Assembly: GCA_018257865.1 (NCBI GenBank)
Contig: JAEUBA010000032.1
Span: forward strand, 1-64,000
Length of the DNA: 64,000 nt
DNA from: Stereocaulon alpinum
Lineage: Eukaryota > Ascomycota > Lecanoromycetes > Lecanorales > Stereocaulaceae
Direction of reading: 5' to 3'
Positions 13,601 to 25,071 of this stretch are shown piece after piece; within the stretch, counting starts at the first letter, position 1; every line of letters begins with the position of its first letter. The translations under genes and the position numbers were made by a program. The notes below the pieces were generated by a model, which was given only the letters and a program-made list of their open reading frames with translations, was not told the DNA's origin and did no database searches.

Positions 13601-14540
13601 GGATAATAATAGCTATTAGTACCTAATTACCTTTTAGTCCTAGAAGATAATTCCTGCGGAGTAGAATTATAAGGTTTATAACTAAGAATTACTCGCTATA
13701 GTAGCAGTAATAAAATAGTAGCAGTATTACCTAAAAGGTAGCTTATTTACTATTAAGGTTCTTACTAATTATAATAATCTTAAAGGCTTTATAAAGTAGA
13801 AGTAATTAAATTCCTAATAAGCTAGATAGGCGCTAAAGCTCGCTACTTTTAATTTCGAAATTACTTATTATACTAGAAAAACGAATCCTGCGGATCCGCT
13901 ATCGCGACGCCCTAATTATAAAGGAAGTTCCCCGCTAAACACTAAGTTATTACTAACATTATAGAATAAACTCGTACTTTAGGGTAGAGATAAGGAAGGT
14001 AAAGAAATTATTATAGTAATATCGCTAGTATTTTAAATTATAGGCCTCTAAGTTATTATTCCCTAAAAGGATATAAGAGGTATTATTAAGTTAGCTTATA
14101 AAGATCCTTAATATTTAATTAAGACTTTAATTTAAGACTTATAGGCTACTAATAATTAGACGAAATCCTTTTCTATAAATAAGGGTATACTATTATAGCG
14201 CCGTCTCTAAAGTAAGGTATAGGCTTTAGACTTAGAAGGTTTATTAAGAAATAATAACCGCCTATATATCCTTAGAGATAAAGCCTTAAGGGAAGAACTT
14301 ATTAGTAAATACTATAATAATCCCTTAGTAGGGTACTTTAGCGCTAAGAAGACGTATAAGTTATTTACCTATAAATACTTTTAGTATAGGAGTTCTAAGT
14401 AGGTTAATAAGTATATTAAGACTTATAATATTTACTAAAGAACTAAGGCTCCCCGCTATCGCTCCTATAGTAAACTAAGTTCGCTTCCTATTACTAATAA
14501 GCTATAGAAGGAGCTCTTAATAGACTTTATTATAGGTCTA
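10425..14540 (+). mobile_element. Ty3/Gypsy retrotransposon copy B, RIP-degraded and truncated in integrase
   Basis: Plus-strand translation through stops gives gag (about 10730-12000), a protease/linker region (about 12080-12600), reverse transcriptase (about 12640-13350, with TKLDLKDTYYRI, PFRLANALATF and a YLNNILIY box that stands for YxDDILIY), RNase H (about 13480-13900) and the start of integrase (about 14100-14540). The integrase breaks off at 14540, where it joins an LTR block in the opposite orientation (14541-14790) in place of its own 3' half and a direct 3' LTR. It is the same family as copy A. Confidence 0.85.
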
Positions 14541-14790
14541 CTATAAAGGCTAGCGACGCCGGCTCTAAGCTAGTATACTAAGGTATAAGAGACGTAAAGT
14601 TACTAGATTTAGGTATTAAGCAATAGATATAATTATATTACTTAGTAGTAGAGTAGTAGTAGAACTAATTTCTAAAGATCCCTAAAATACGGGGGAGTCT
14701 TAGGTAGTAATACTATTACTAAGCCCTTAGACCCTAATTAATATTATTACGCTAGCGTAGCTATAACGCGTATATACTTAAGGGTTAATA
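14541..14790 (-). repeat. Gypsy LTR in inverted orientation
   Basis: A 250 bp copy of the 5465-5714 block in the same (minus) orientation. It is fused on its left to the truncated integrase of copy B, so copy B is bracketed by inverted and not direct LTRs. Confidence 0.7.
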
Positions 14791-16173
14791 GTATCCTCCC
14801 CTCTAGGCCTTAGTCCCTAGGTACTAGAGTATATAGAATAGACTACTCGTTAAAAACCCTTTAAACCTAGTAGGAAACATAAGGGAAAAGAGTTAACCTA
14901 GAGGCGACGTCGTTAAGGCGGCGCCTTATATATATAGAATATCGTCTAACTACAGTAACGCCCAAATCTATTATAATATAAAAAGAATACGTAGTAGGCG
15001 TAGTAGTAACGCGTAGTTATTAATAAATATAATCGATTACCGGCTATGTTAGCGGGTAACAGCTGCGTTATTATATTATTAGTTATTATTTTAAATAGCT
15101 TTAATATATAGCGACGTCGTAGCGACGACGACCTATAAGTATATAAATAATAACTTTCCCCCTAACTTTTCTCTCTTTATAACTCCTAATATAACTTATA
15201 CGTTCCCTAATATTAGCGTGCCTATATTATAATTAATATTACTAATATAGTTAATAGTTCTTTTCGTTATAATAATATCTAAATATTCTCTTAAGATCGT
15301 ATATCGCTATCGCGTAATCAGCGTATATTATTAGCTGCTAATATATTACTTATAGGTATAACTTATATATACACTTAATATTATACGTCGCTATCGCGTA
15401 ACCGGCGTATATTATTAGCTACTAATACTTATAGACTATATTATTAATATACCTTTACCCTATAGGACTTATTTCTATACGGGGAATAATAATTATAATT
15501 AAGGCGACGCTCCTCCCTATTAATATTATAAGGATAGCTACTATAGGCTTAATTATTATTATAAGGTATATTATTCTAATAGCTCTACTACGTCGCCTCC
15601 TAATATATCTAAATCCTAAAGCCGTTTCGTCGGTCTATATAGCGATCGGTATAGCGTTATAGGCGCGAAGGCTAGACTTATTAAGTATAACGTAAGCGTA
15701 AGAAAATTAGGAAGCGTATTACTTAATAGCGAAAAGTATAAGGCTAAACTATAGTAATAAGTAGGGTAGCTCCTATAATAATTACTAATCTCTAATAGGA
15801 ACTTACGGCGGAGAGATAGTAGGTTATAGAACTTAAGTAAACTATCGCTAACTAGCAGTTTAAGCTAGGAACCCTCTAATAAATAATTACTAAGTATACT
15901 AAGGAGATAGAGAGTCTCTAGTAATATATTAAGCTCTTAAAGGAATAATTATACTACTATATATTAGTATAGAGACGGTATTAGGATATTCGTTTATTTT
16001 TTCCTTCTTCTTTTCTTCTACTAATATTTAGTAGCGTACCTATATATATCGTCTTACTAATATAAGATAGATATTTAGCTAGTAATTAATTTAATCTCTT
16101 CTTTATTCTATTAAAGTATAAATAAGTAAGTATAATAATTATAGAGGAGTATACTTATAGTATAAGACTATTT
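14791..16173. other. Unassigned RIP-degraded DNA with a partial tandem repeat and a readable dead frame
   Basis: No element family recognised. An 84 bp period is visible around 15305-15430: CGCTATCGCGTAA occurs at 15305 and 15389, each followed by a near-identical GCGTATATTATTAGCT stretch. From about 15548 to 16000 one plus-strand frame is interrupted only by TAA/TAG. It reads as a Lys/Arg-rich segment, then a Gln/Leu-rich stretch that could be a coiled coil. I do not recognise the protein. Confidence 0.4.
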
Positions 16174-16788
16174 ACCTATAAGGTTTATAATTATTATAAC
16201 TTATATTATCGCTGCTGCTTACTCGCTATTATTAGTAGTATTTAAAGAACTAGAGACTATATATACTTACTAACTATCTACTTATTAAAGGCTTAAGTTA
16301 AATTATAGGTATCCTTAAGCTTTTTATCTAGTAACTACTAGTTATATTCTTTACCCTAGCTAGTCTATTTAACCTTATACTAGATACCTTACTTATCTTA
16401 AATCTTATCTATAATTTCTTTAACCTCCTATATCTTATTATTATTAATAAGTTTAGGGGCTTATATAAAGTTCGCTAACGTCTTATCGCCGTCGCGAAGG
16501 TAGTATAGCTCTAATAATAAGATATAAAAAGTATTATAGATTCTATAAGTTTATAGTAGTAGAAGGCGGTAAGCTTATACTCCTACTTTATTAGTAATCT
16601 TAAAAGGCCCTATAAATTTATAAGATAACTTTTTACTTAAGCGTTTTTACTTAAGATTCTTAGTTAATAGTATTACTAAATCTCTAACCTTATAGCTTTA
16701 AGGCTTATAATTCTTATTATACTACTTAACTTAAAACTCTCTAGCGCGCTATAGGCGTTCTATAGCTTTATCTCTTAATACTTATAGT

Positions 16789-16802
16789 AATCTAATCCTC
16801 TT
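16789..16802 (+). repeat. Target-site duplication, left copy
   Basis: AATCTAATCCTCTT occurs here and at 17993-18006. In the uninterrupted copy A it occurs once (about 1090-1103). This shows a clean insertion with a 14 bp duplication, in the range usual for target-primed reverse transcription. Confidence 0.85.
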
Positions 16803-17992
16803 GGCCAGCGATAGAGATATACCTGTACGCGGTGCTAGCTACGAACCTGAATACCTATTCAGAGCTGAGATATCTCCCCTAATATATTGCAGGTTGAATG
16901 ATATTAAGACGTCGTATAGTTACTAAGAACTCCGTATAGAGTTTTTTAGGCAACGCGATAATACCTACCCTAACTCTACTATAACTATTATACCTCCCCT
17001 ACGATCGAGACTAGATAGCAAGAATTAGTATTAGGTGTAGTATCTCAGCCTAATAAGTAAAGAATATAGGTAATACCTGCCTAGCCGTTAATTCAAAAAA
17101 TCTAATATCTACGTACGCTTAATACGTATCTACCGGTTAAGACTAACACGCAGTCTATCCTAGGGGAAGGCTAGGGTTATAGGTATATAGGACTAAGAGA
17201 AGGATATACTAAGTTATAAATTAGAAGGTATATTTTAGAAAAGGACGGCCCTTATCTAAGTAGCTAGGCGAGCCTTTAGTATAAGCAGCGCCGTATAACT
17301 ATAATTATAAGCTAAAGGGTTAGCTCCCCCCTAAAGTAAAGTATATAAGGATAGAAGTAAGTACTATCTAATATAACCGGCGGGATATTATACTATCCGA
17401 TTCTTTATATAAGTATAGGCCTCCTAGGCGGTATATATAGCTTCCCCCCTTTCTTATATCCTTAACTAATAAACTACCGAACAGCTAAATCCGGTACTAC
17501 TATAGATACTAATAAACACTACTAATTAGCGCTAATAACTCAAACCCTTACGGGACGGCTATATACCCCCTCCTCCCCCCCCCCCGTATCGATATAGTAA
17601 AGGTTAAAGAAAGTTATAGGGCGCTTAGCGCTATAATAAAGTTAAAGGATATAAAAGAATACAGCAGGGTCCTTAAGAGCTGAGTATAGTACGAAGGGTG
17701 TATATTATAGTTAGTATTAGAAACAATATTATAGAGCGCTTAGCATAATATTAAAGAATATAGTTAAGAGTTACCGGTATTAAGGAGGCCTAGGGTATAA
17801 TCCCCAGACCAAAAGTAATTATATTATTAAGGATAAGCGGGAGTTTTTATCTAGGCACTATACTATAGTTTCTCTTACGGCTAGGAAAGGCACACTACGT
17901 ATACTATCTACTAGTTTCACAAATAATGTAATAGAACACCCTTATTAGTATATATAGATACTAGAATAGGCGTATAAACCAATCAATTAATC
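16803..17992 (+). mobile_element. Non-autonomous element with a LINE-type 3' tail
   Basis: About 1.19 kb bounded by a 14 bp target-site duplication. No protein can be read in it. The first 473 bp match 1-467 inverted. The last roughly 60 bp (from about 17936) are identical, except for one base, to the 3' end of the Tad-like LINE at 24145-24206, including the (ATCA/TTAATCA) tail. It also contains a poly-C run near 17567-17583. The most likely reading is a non-autonomous element that borrows the LINE 3' end for mobilisation; a heavily deleted LINE is the alternative. Confidence 0.7.
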
Positions 17993-18006
17993 AATCTAAT
18001 CCTCTT
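17993..18006 (+). repeat. Target-site duplication, right copy
   Basis: Second copy of AATCTAATCCTCTT, directly after the element tail. The Gypsy sequence resumes here. Confidence 0.85.
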
Positions 18007-18800
18007 ATTTATAGTAGGTATCCTCCCTTTAAGGGACTTATCCTTAAGCTCCTAACGAAGTTTAGAGTAATATCTATATATTAAGTAGAATAGCGTCGTT
18101 CTAATAGAGGAATAAAGACTATTTATATATACGAATTCTACTATTAGTAGCTATTTCGCCTAAGTAGTCTACTTATTATTAGTAAAGACCCGTAAGTAGT
18201 ACTTTAGTACCTAATTCTAGTATTCCGTTTAACTATTAGTCTAAGAATAAAAGGCGGTACTTAGGCGGCGCTTAATCTTAAAGTAAAAATAAATAGCTAA
18301 CTAGAAGGCGCTAGTAAATACTAAGCCTCTATCGCTAATAATACTATTAGGTATACCGTAACGGTATACTATCTTAGTATAAAAAACATCCGACAGCTTA
18401 GCGGCGTTAATTATAGTAGTAGTAAGTATATACCTTACTATCTTTATAAATCGATTAATAATTACTAGAATAGTATTATAGACTATATTCTTATATTTAC
18501 TTAGGGGTAGACTAGTAATAAAGTCTATTAAAAGCTCCTTTTAAGGCTTATTAGTAACTAGAAGCGAACTTAGTTTACTATAGAGGCGATAGCGGGGAGC
18601 CTTAGTTCTTTAGTAAATATTATAAGTCTTAATATACTTATTAACCTACTTAGAACTCCTATACTAAAAGTATTTACGGGTAAGTAACTTATACGTCTTC
18701 TTAGCGCTAAAGTACCCTACTAAGGGATTATTATAATATTTACTAATAAGTTCTTCCTTTAAGGCTTTATCTCTAGGGATATATAGGCGGTTATGATCTA

Positions 18801-21800
18801 ATAGCGACGATAACAAGCACGATAGGCGAATAGGCCTACTAGGCTAGACGAGCGATCACACTAGGTTACGAACCTAGTAAAATAATATAAGATAGGGGGG
18901 GAGGAGAGAAGGGAGGTATTAGTAGTAAAGGTAGATAAGGAACGCGTCCTAACGCGATAATAAGGTAATAGCGATAATAGTAGAAACCTACTAAAGATCT
19001 ATAAGGCCCTTAAGGTAGGGAAAGAATTAAAGAAAGAATATAGTATATAAAGGCTATAGAATAGGCGCTACTAAAGTTTATAGAGAAGGTCTAGGGGATA
19101 TTATAGGTAAATATAAATAAGACTATATAAGGCTTCTTCTAGAATATAGTAGAAAGGATTATAGAGTATATATAGGAGAATACTGCTAAAAGATATACTA
19201 CGAAGGAGTACTGCAGCTAACTAACGCGTAAAGACTACTTAATTAGAAGGGTAAATAATAGCTAGGCGGATATAGCCTATATAGCCTAAAGGGGCTAAAA
19301 TACTATCTACTTAGCTATACCTAGGGCAGAAGATATTAAGAAAGCGAAGTAGGTAATAGTTAGGATTAATAATACTAGCGAAAAGATATAGATAGCTATA
19401 GTAACTCTTCCCTAACTAATATAAATATTTAAGGGAGTAGGGGGAGTAGCTAGGGAGATTATTATAGTAAGGAGGATTATAAGGGGGGATATTATTCTCT
19501 AGATAGCCTTAGTAAAGGCTAGGGAGGAGTTAGAGAAGGATAATAGGTAGGTAAGGAAACTCTATAGGTTAGTAAGAGTCCTTTAGAAGATAGTAATAGT
19601 AGCGATCTATAGAGTAAAAAAGATAATAAATATAAAGGACTAATAGGGGATCTTTAAAACCCTAAGAAAAGATAATAGGAAGCTCTACCTAAAGTTAGAG
19701 ATAATAAAGGCTAAATAGCCTATATTTATATTAAAGCTAGATATACTTAAGAGGGAGAAGAGATTCTCTATACTAATAATTAAGGTCCTAAGCCTAAAGG
19801 CGGCGAACTAGCTTATTATAGAGGGGATAGTAGTAGAGAATAGCCTCCTCTTTTATAATCGCTAGGAGAGAGAAGCTACCCCTAAGTAATACTTTAACTA
19901 CTATAGGTATAGATATATTACTAAGGCGTATAAATACCCTACCTGCTATAGGATATATACCTAAAACTATATAACTAATAATTATATAGAAAGAGCTAGT
20001 AGCAAGCCTAAGTACGTAGTATATAAAAGGGAGTACCTAGTATAGAGTAAAACCTACTTAATCTAATAGAAGGAGAATACTAAGGCTAAGTAGAGAATTA
20101 AGTATAAGCTAAAATACTTTAAAGAGACCCTAAAGTAATACTTAATAAGGCCTACGCCGGTAATACTAAAAAGGACTAGCCTAAAAAGGTAGCGTAAAGT
20201 AATCTTTAAAGGGAAGAGGAAGGCTTTAGAGGATATAATAGATAAGCCCTAAAAAGGAACTAAGGAGGTAGCGAAGAGGGGATAACTAATAACTCTCTCT
20301 AAAGCGGAATAAGGGTAATAGCCCCTATCTATAGAGAGGATTAGTCTAATAAATACCCTTAAGTAGACTTTAGGAGTAGTAAAGACTACTAAGACTACCT
20401 AAATATAGGAGAACGTCTAAGCAGCCCTTACCTAATAAGGAATATACCCTACCTAAAAATACTATAGTATAATATATAAAGGAAGAAGGATATAGTAATA
20501 GTACTACTTCTTAAAAATAAAGATATAAAAGATATAGATATATTAGCGATTTAAGAGCTAGTATATAACCTAATAAATAGAACCTTATATAATATAAGTA
20601 TAAGTAGGTTCTACTTAGCCTATAGGGGAGACCTAGAGGCTAGAACGTACTTCTATATAAATAAAAGGATAGATCCTAACGACTAGGGGGTAGAGTACTA
20701 GGAGGGCGACTTATACTTATTATAGATTTAGACTAAGAGAACCTAAAATAACGCTAACGTTAAGGACGAAAATACTAAGGAGCTAATAGTAGAGAGGGTA
20801 TAGGTATATAATATCTATAACCCTTCGCTAGTAAGCTATATATTAGTAGATAGCCCTATAACTATCCTAAGGCTAAAGGAGGCCTTAGAAAGCGAAGGCG
20901 AATATATTATAGTAGGGGATTTTAACCTATACCACCTCTAATAGAATAACTTAGGACGAGCTATATACTATATAATAGTAGATAGGCTATTAGAAGTAGT
21001 AGGAGAGAAGGGGATAGTCCTTAGACTACTAGAGAAGTTAGTTATATAGTAAAGTAGGGGCTTAGAGAGCGCTATCGACCTTATATTCCTAACCGAAGGC
21101 GCGTATAATATAATAGCGAAGTATAGAGTAAGAGAAGACCTTAATATAGGGTTAGATTATATACTAATTATAATAGAGCTAGAATAGACCTAAAGTAAGC
21201 GCTAGGTATACTAGAAGAGAGCTTAGAAAAGGATAGAGACGAAGGTAACTAGCGAAGAGATTTAGAAATATATAAGGATCCTAAATAGAGTTATAGGTAG
21301 ATACTTATTAGACTTAGAGGAAGTAATTAACCTATATATTAATAAGCTTATAGCTACGCTATAGAAGGTAGTAGAGAATACTATCCTATTTAAGGAACCC
21401 TACGCCGGAGCTAAACTATACTAGAATAGGGCGTATATAAGAGTTACTAAGGCGTTATAGGCAGCGCTTAAGGCCTACCGCTATAGTAGAAATATATAGA
21501 CTAAGGAGGCTCTCTGCTAGACTAAAAGGAAAAAGGTTACTATCCTATAAAAGACTAGGATAATAGCTTTCTAAGAGGGGGTCTATAGAGTATCGCTAAG
21601 GCTAAGAGGAGTATAGTAACTCGCTAAATAAGGAAGGGAGAGGAGTATATACCTTAAAGAGCTACTATAATTCCCAGCTATTAAAGACGGGAACGGGAAT
21701 AAAGCGATAAACTTTAAAGGGAAGGTAGAGGCCTTAAGGAGGGTCCTCTTCCCGCCTCTACCCCTAGTAGACCTAATAGATATTAAGGGGGCTAATTACC

Positions 21801-24206
21801 TAAAGCCTATTATAATAGATAGCGAGATTACTATAAAGGAGGTAAGGGATATAATCTAGTACCTAGTAGCGGATAAGGCCCTAAGGATTTTAGGAATCCT
21901 AAATAGGTTCCTAAGAGTAGTATATATAGAAATAGGGGAGACCTTTTAAAGGGTATTTTAGGCGTACTTAGATTATAGATACTACCTAAAGAAGTTCTAC
22001 GAAGCGAATATAGTAATACTAAAGAAGCTAAAGAAGACTAATTACTTTAAGCCTAAGGCCTATTAACCTATTATACTACTAGATATACTTAGGAAAGTAT
22101 TAGAGATAGTAATAGTAAAATAACTTAGCGGAATAGCTAAAGTAAATTACCTACTCTTAGAATACTAGATAGGAGGTAGAAAGAGATATTTAGTAGAAAT
22201 AGCCTTAAAGACTATTATAGACTTAATCTATATAATATAGAACTAAGGTAAGGATAATATAGCGAGTTTACTATTACTAGATATAGTAGGAGTATTCGAT
22301 AATATATCCTATAAAAGGCTACTCTATAACTTAAGGATAAAAGGAATCCCTAAGGGGATTATCTAGTAGACTATAAGCTTCCTTAAGGATAGAGCGATAT
22401 TAATAACCTTAGGGGGTAGGACTAGTCTAGTTAAGGCGGTAGAAATAGGGATCCTATAAGAATTACTAATATTACTAATCCTATTCCTCTTCTTTAATAC
22501 GCTACTAATTAAAGTATACTTAAAGGTAAAGATCCTAGTATAGGTAGGAGGATTCGTAGATAATATATACCTACTAGTATATAGTAAGATAATAGAAACG
22601 AACTATAGGTAACTAGAATAGGCCTATAAGCTCTACTAAATATAGGCGAAAATATATAGGGCGACGTTCGCGCCTTAGAAGTATAAACTAATATATCTAT
22701 TATATACTCCTAAAAAGTTTAATATAAAGGAGACGGTATAATTTAGTAACGTAGAGGTTAAGCTAGAAGCGAGTATTAGGGTCTTAGGGTTATATATTAA
22801 TACTAAACTCCGCTAGGGCCTATATATAGCGTAGGTAAAGGTAAAGGCTGCTACTTAAGCCTAAGCGATTAAGTACCTAGTAGGATTAACTTAGGGAGCT
22901 ATATTTAAGAAGTATAGGAAGGTATATAGTATAGTAGTAAGGCCTATACTTATATTCGCTACTCTAATATAGTATACCCCTACTAGGGGGCGGGGAGCTA
23001 TAGAAAAGTATATTAAGACGCTCGCGATAATATAGAATAACTACCTATAGATAGTACTTAGAGTATATAAGGTAATACTAGTCTAAGTCTTAAAAGCGGA
23101 AGTAGTTATTATACCTATTTAAACCTATCTAAACGCCTTAGTTATAAGATACTAGGTACTAAGAGGAGTATACCCCTTAATAATTAAAGGTAACTACTTA
23201 ATCTATAGGAGACTATAGGGAAGGAGAGAAAGGGCGCGCTTAATACGCCTAACCCTATTACTAAAAAAGGAAGAATAGGCCCTATAGGAGCTTAAGGCGA
23301 AGAATTAGGATTAAGCGGTAATAATAATAAAGAGGAAGGTATATTAATATAACCTAAAAATAAATATTAAGGAGTATTAAGACGTAGGTGTCCTAGCTAA
23401 AAAGATATAAGGCTAGGTAATAATAAAGTAGATTAAGTAGTAGGAGGTATATAAGGATATTATCCCTAAGTACTCTTATATATCTATATAGAATAAACTA
23501 TTATTTAGAGAAAGGTATAACTACTACCTAAAACTTAAGAAGGTAGAAAGCTTAATAGTAGTCTAACTCTAAAGTAGAAAGAATAGGTTTAACTACTTCC
23601 TTTATAAGGTAAGGGTACTAGAGGTCCGTAGTACCTACTATAGTTATAGATAAAGGAATTAGGATATAAAGTATATTCTTCTATACTACCTAAAGCTTAG
23701 CGATACTCGAAGGGAGCTTATTAAAGAGATAGAGACTTATAATATTAGGACTATACTAGTTAAGGTTATTAGTATAAGAGTAGCTATAAGATAGCTAGTT
23801 AGGTTAGGATTCCTAATATAGTATTAACTTACTAGGGAATAGCTCTCTTAGTCTAAACTCCTTATTAGAGTAGAACTAGTAATAAAAACCCTAAAGATAA
23901 AGAAGCCTAAGTATAAGTAGAAGCTAAAGGCGGCGGAGCTACTAAAGTATTATAAGGCTTATTAAGGTAATAGAGATTATTATTACTAGTATTATAAAGC
24001 TTAGTAATAAGGTTAGATAGGCGGAGTAGAATAATAAGTAAGCTAATAAGCGAAAGTTTTTAGCTAGAAGGGGTAACTCTAGAAAGATTTCTTTTACGTC
24101 TAGAGGGCCTTTAACCCCCCTAGATTTCCTAATAATATAAGAGAATACCCTTATTAGTATATATAGATACTAGAATAGGCGTATAAATCAATCAATTAAT
24201 CAATCT
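18801..24206 (+). mobile_element. Tad-like LINE (non-LTR retrotransposon), RIP-degraded
   Basis: Plus-strand translation through TAA/TAG gives two products. ORF1 (about 18950-20470) ends in a zinc-knuckle region (about 19880-20030), where Tyr often stands for a lost Cys, as expected from TGT/TGC to TAT/TAC. ORF2 (about 20480-24100) has an endonuclease with EYIIVGDFNLYH (about 20900). It also has a reverse transcriptase with KKTNYFKPKAYQPIILLD (about 22030), a LLLLDIVGAFDNI motif (about 22270), a GIPQELLILPILFLFF-type motif (about 22450) and a GGFVDNIYLLVY box (about 22550) where FVDD is the intact form. It ends in a simple ATCA/TTAATCA tail with no poly-A. The 5' end is full length by comparison with 10305-10424. 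I found no target-site duplication. Confidence 0.85.
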
Positions 24207-24913
24207 TCTTTAGTATAATAGGTATAGATAACCGCTAATCCTTAGGCTAAGCTTAAATTTTATTTTATTACTCTATCTCTACTTACTTCGTAACGTTACT
24301 TAGGTCTAACGAATTATTAGATAATAGAGAACTTAATAATAATAATATTCTCTTTATCTATAATCTTATTATAATAAGGGTATTATTTCCTTATAGTAGG
24401 TATCCTTACTCTATATACTAGTAGTCCGCTCTTACCTTATACTAAATCTAGTAATAATGTTATTATAAATAATTATTAGATAGGTAAGGAAGGTATATTA
24501 TTCTTATTACTTATAACTATTATCTTTTTAATAATAGTTACTTAAGTACTTATAGGTAGATTCTACTATACTAAATCCTAGTATAGTAACCTATCTCCTA
24601 TATAATATATCCTAGCTCTTTCTATTTAACTTTAGTTCTTCCTCTTCTATAGTATATAGTTTACTATATTACTCTTAGACTAAGACGTAGACCCTAGGCT
24701 ACCCTACTATAGATAGTTACTAAATCTACTAGAAAGGTTTTCGTCTAAATATCCTTCTTAGCTTACTTAGAGATAGTAAGATTTAGATAAATCCTAGTTT
24801 AGCCCCTAGAATATAGTAGATAAATGAAAAGCGATTATAATAGGTGATTAGGTAAGATCGTATATTATAGTAGGATGATAATCTATCTAAGTGATAGAAT
24901 TCTAGAATTCTAG
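24207..24913. other. AT-rich DNA, no gene or element identified
   Basis: Still poor in CA/TG and without readable protein. CA/TG dinucleotides reappear over roughly 24820-24920, which marks the right edge of the RIP-affected block. Confidence 0.5.
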
Positions 24914-25042
24914 CTAAGTGCTCAAAGCTGACTAATCAGCTATAGGGCTGACAGTGGCCTGCGTGCCAAGGATGACTAAGCCTTGGCATCTTGGCATGCT
25001 GAGTCAGCACCACTGTACATAGATCGCGCGTGTAGCACTTAG
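24914..25042. repeat. Nested palindrome (MITE-like fold-back) at the block border
   Basis: Three concentric inverted repeats: CTAAGTGCT (24914-24922) with AGCACTTAG (25034-25042), CAGTGG (24952-24957) with CCACTG (25010-25015), and TGCCAAGG (24964-24971) with CCTTGGCA (24981-24988). The whole 129 bp could fold back on itself. Size and structure fit a small fold-back or MITE element. No target duplication is obvious and no other copy is seen in the window. Confidence 0.5.
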
Positions 25043-25071
25043 ATACCTATCAAGCAAGTGTTCTACCCTAT

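Larger units (their letters stand above)
16174..18794 (-). mobile_element. Ty3/Gypsy copy C, 3' part only, split by an insertion
   Basis: 16174-16802 and 17993-18794 together match 468-1884 of copy A almost base for base, apart from further C to T and G to A changes. It encodes only the C-terminal pol/integrase end. The element at 16803-17992 interrupts it, and it stops abruptly at about 18794, where the LINE begins. Confidence 0.85.

Noticed and set aside
15661..15730. Basic region that at first looked like a bZIP DNA-binding motif
   Set aside because: The resemblance came from mixing two frames; in a single frame the Asn-to-Arg spacing of bZIP is absent.
24207..24900. Right-hand continuation of Gypsy copy C after the LINE
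   Set aside because: The sequence does not match the expected continuation of copy A after 1884, and no target duplication flanks the LINE.
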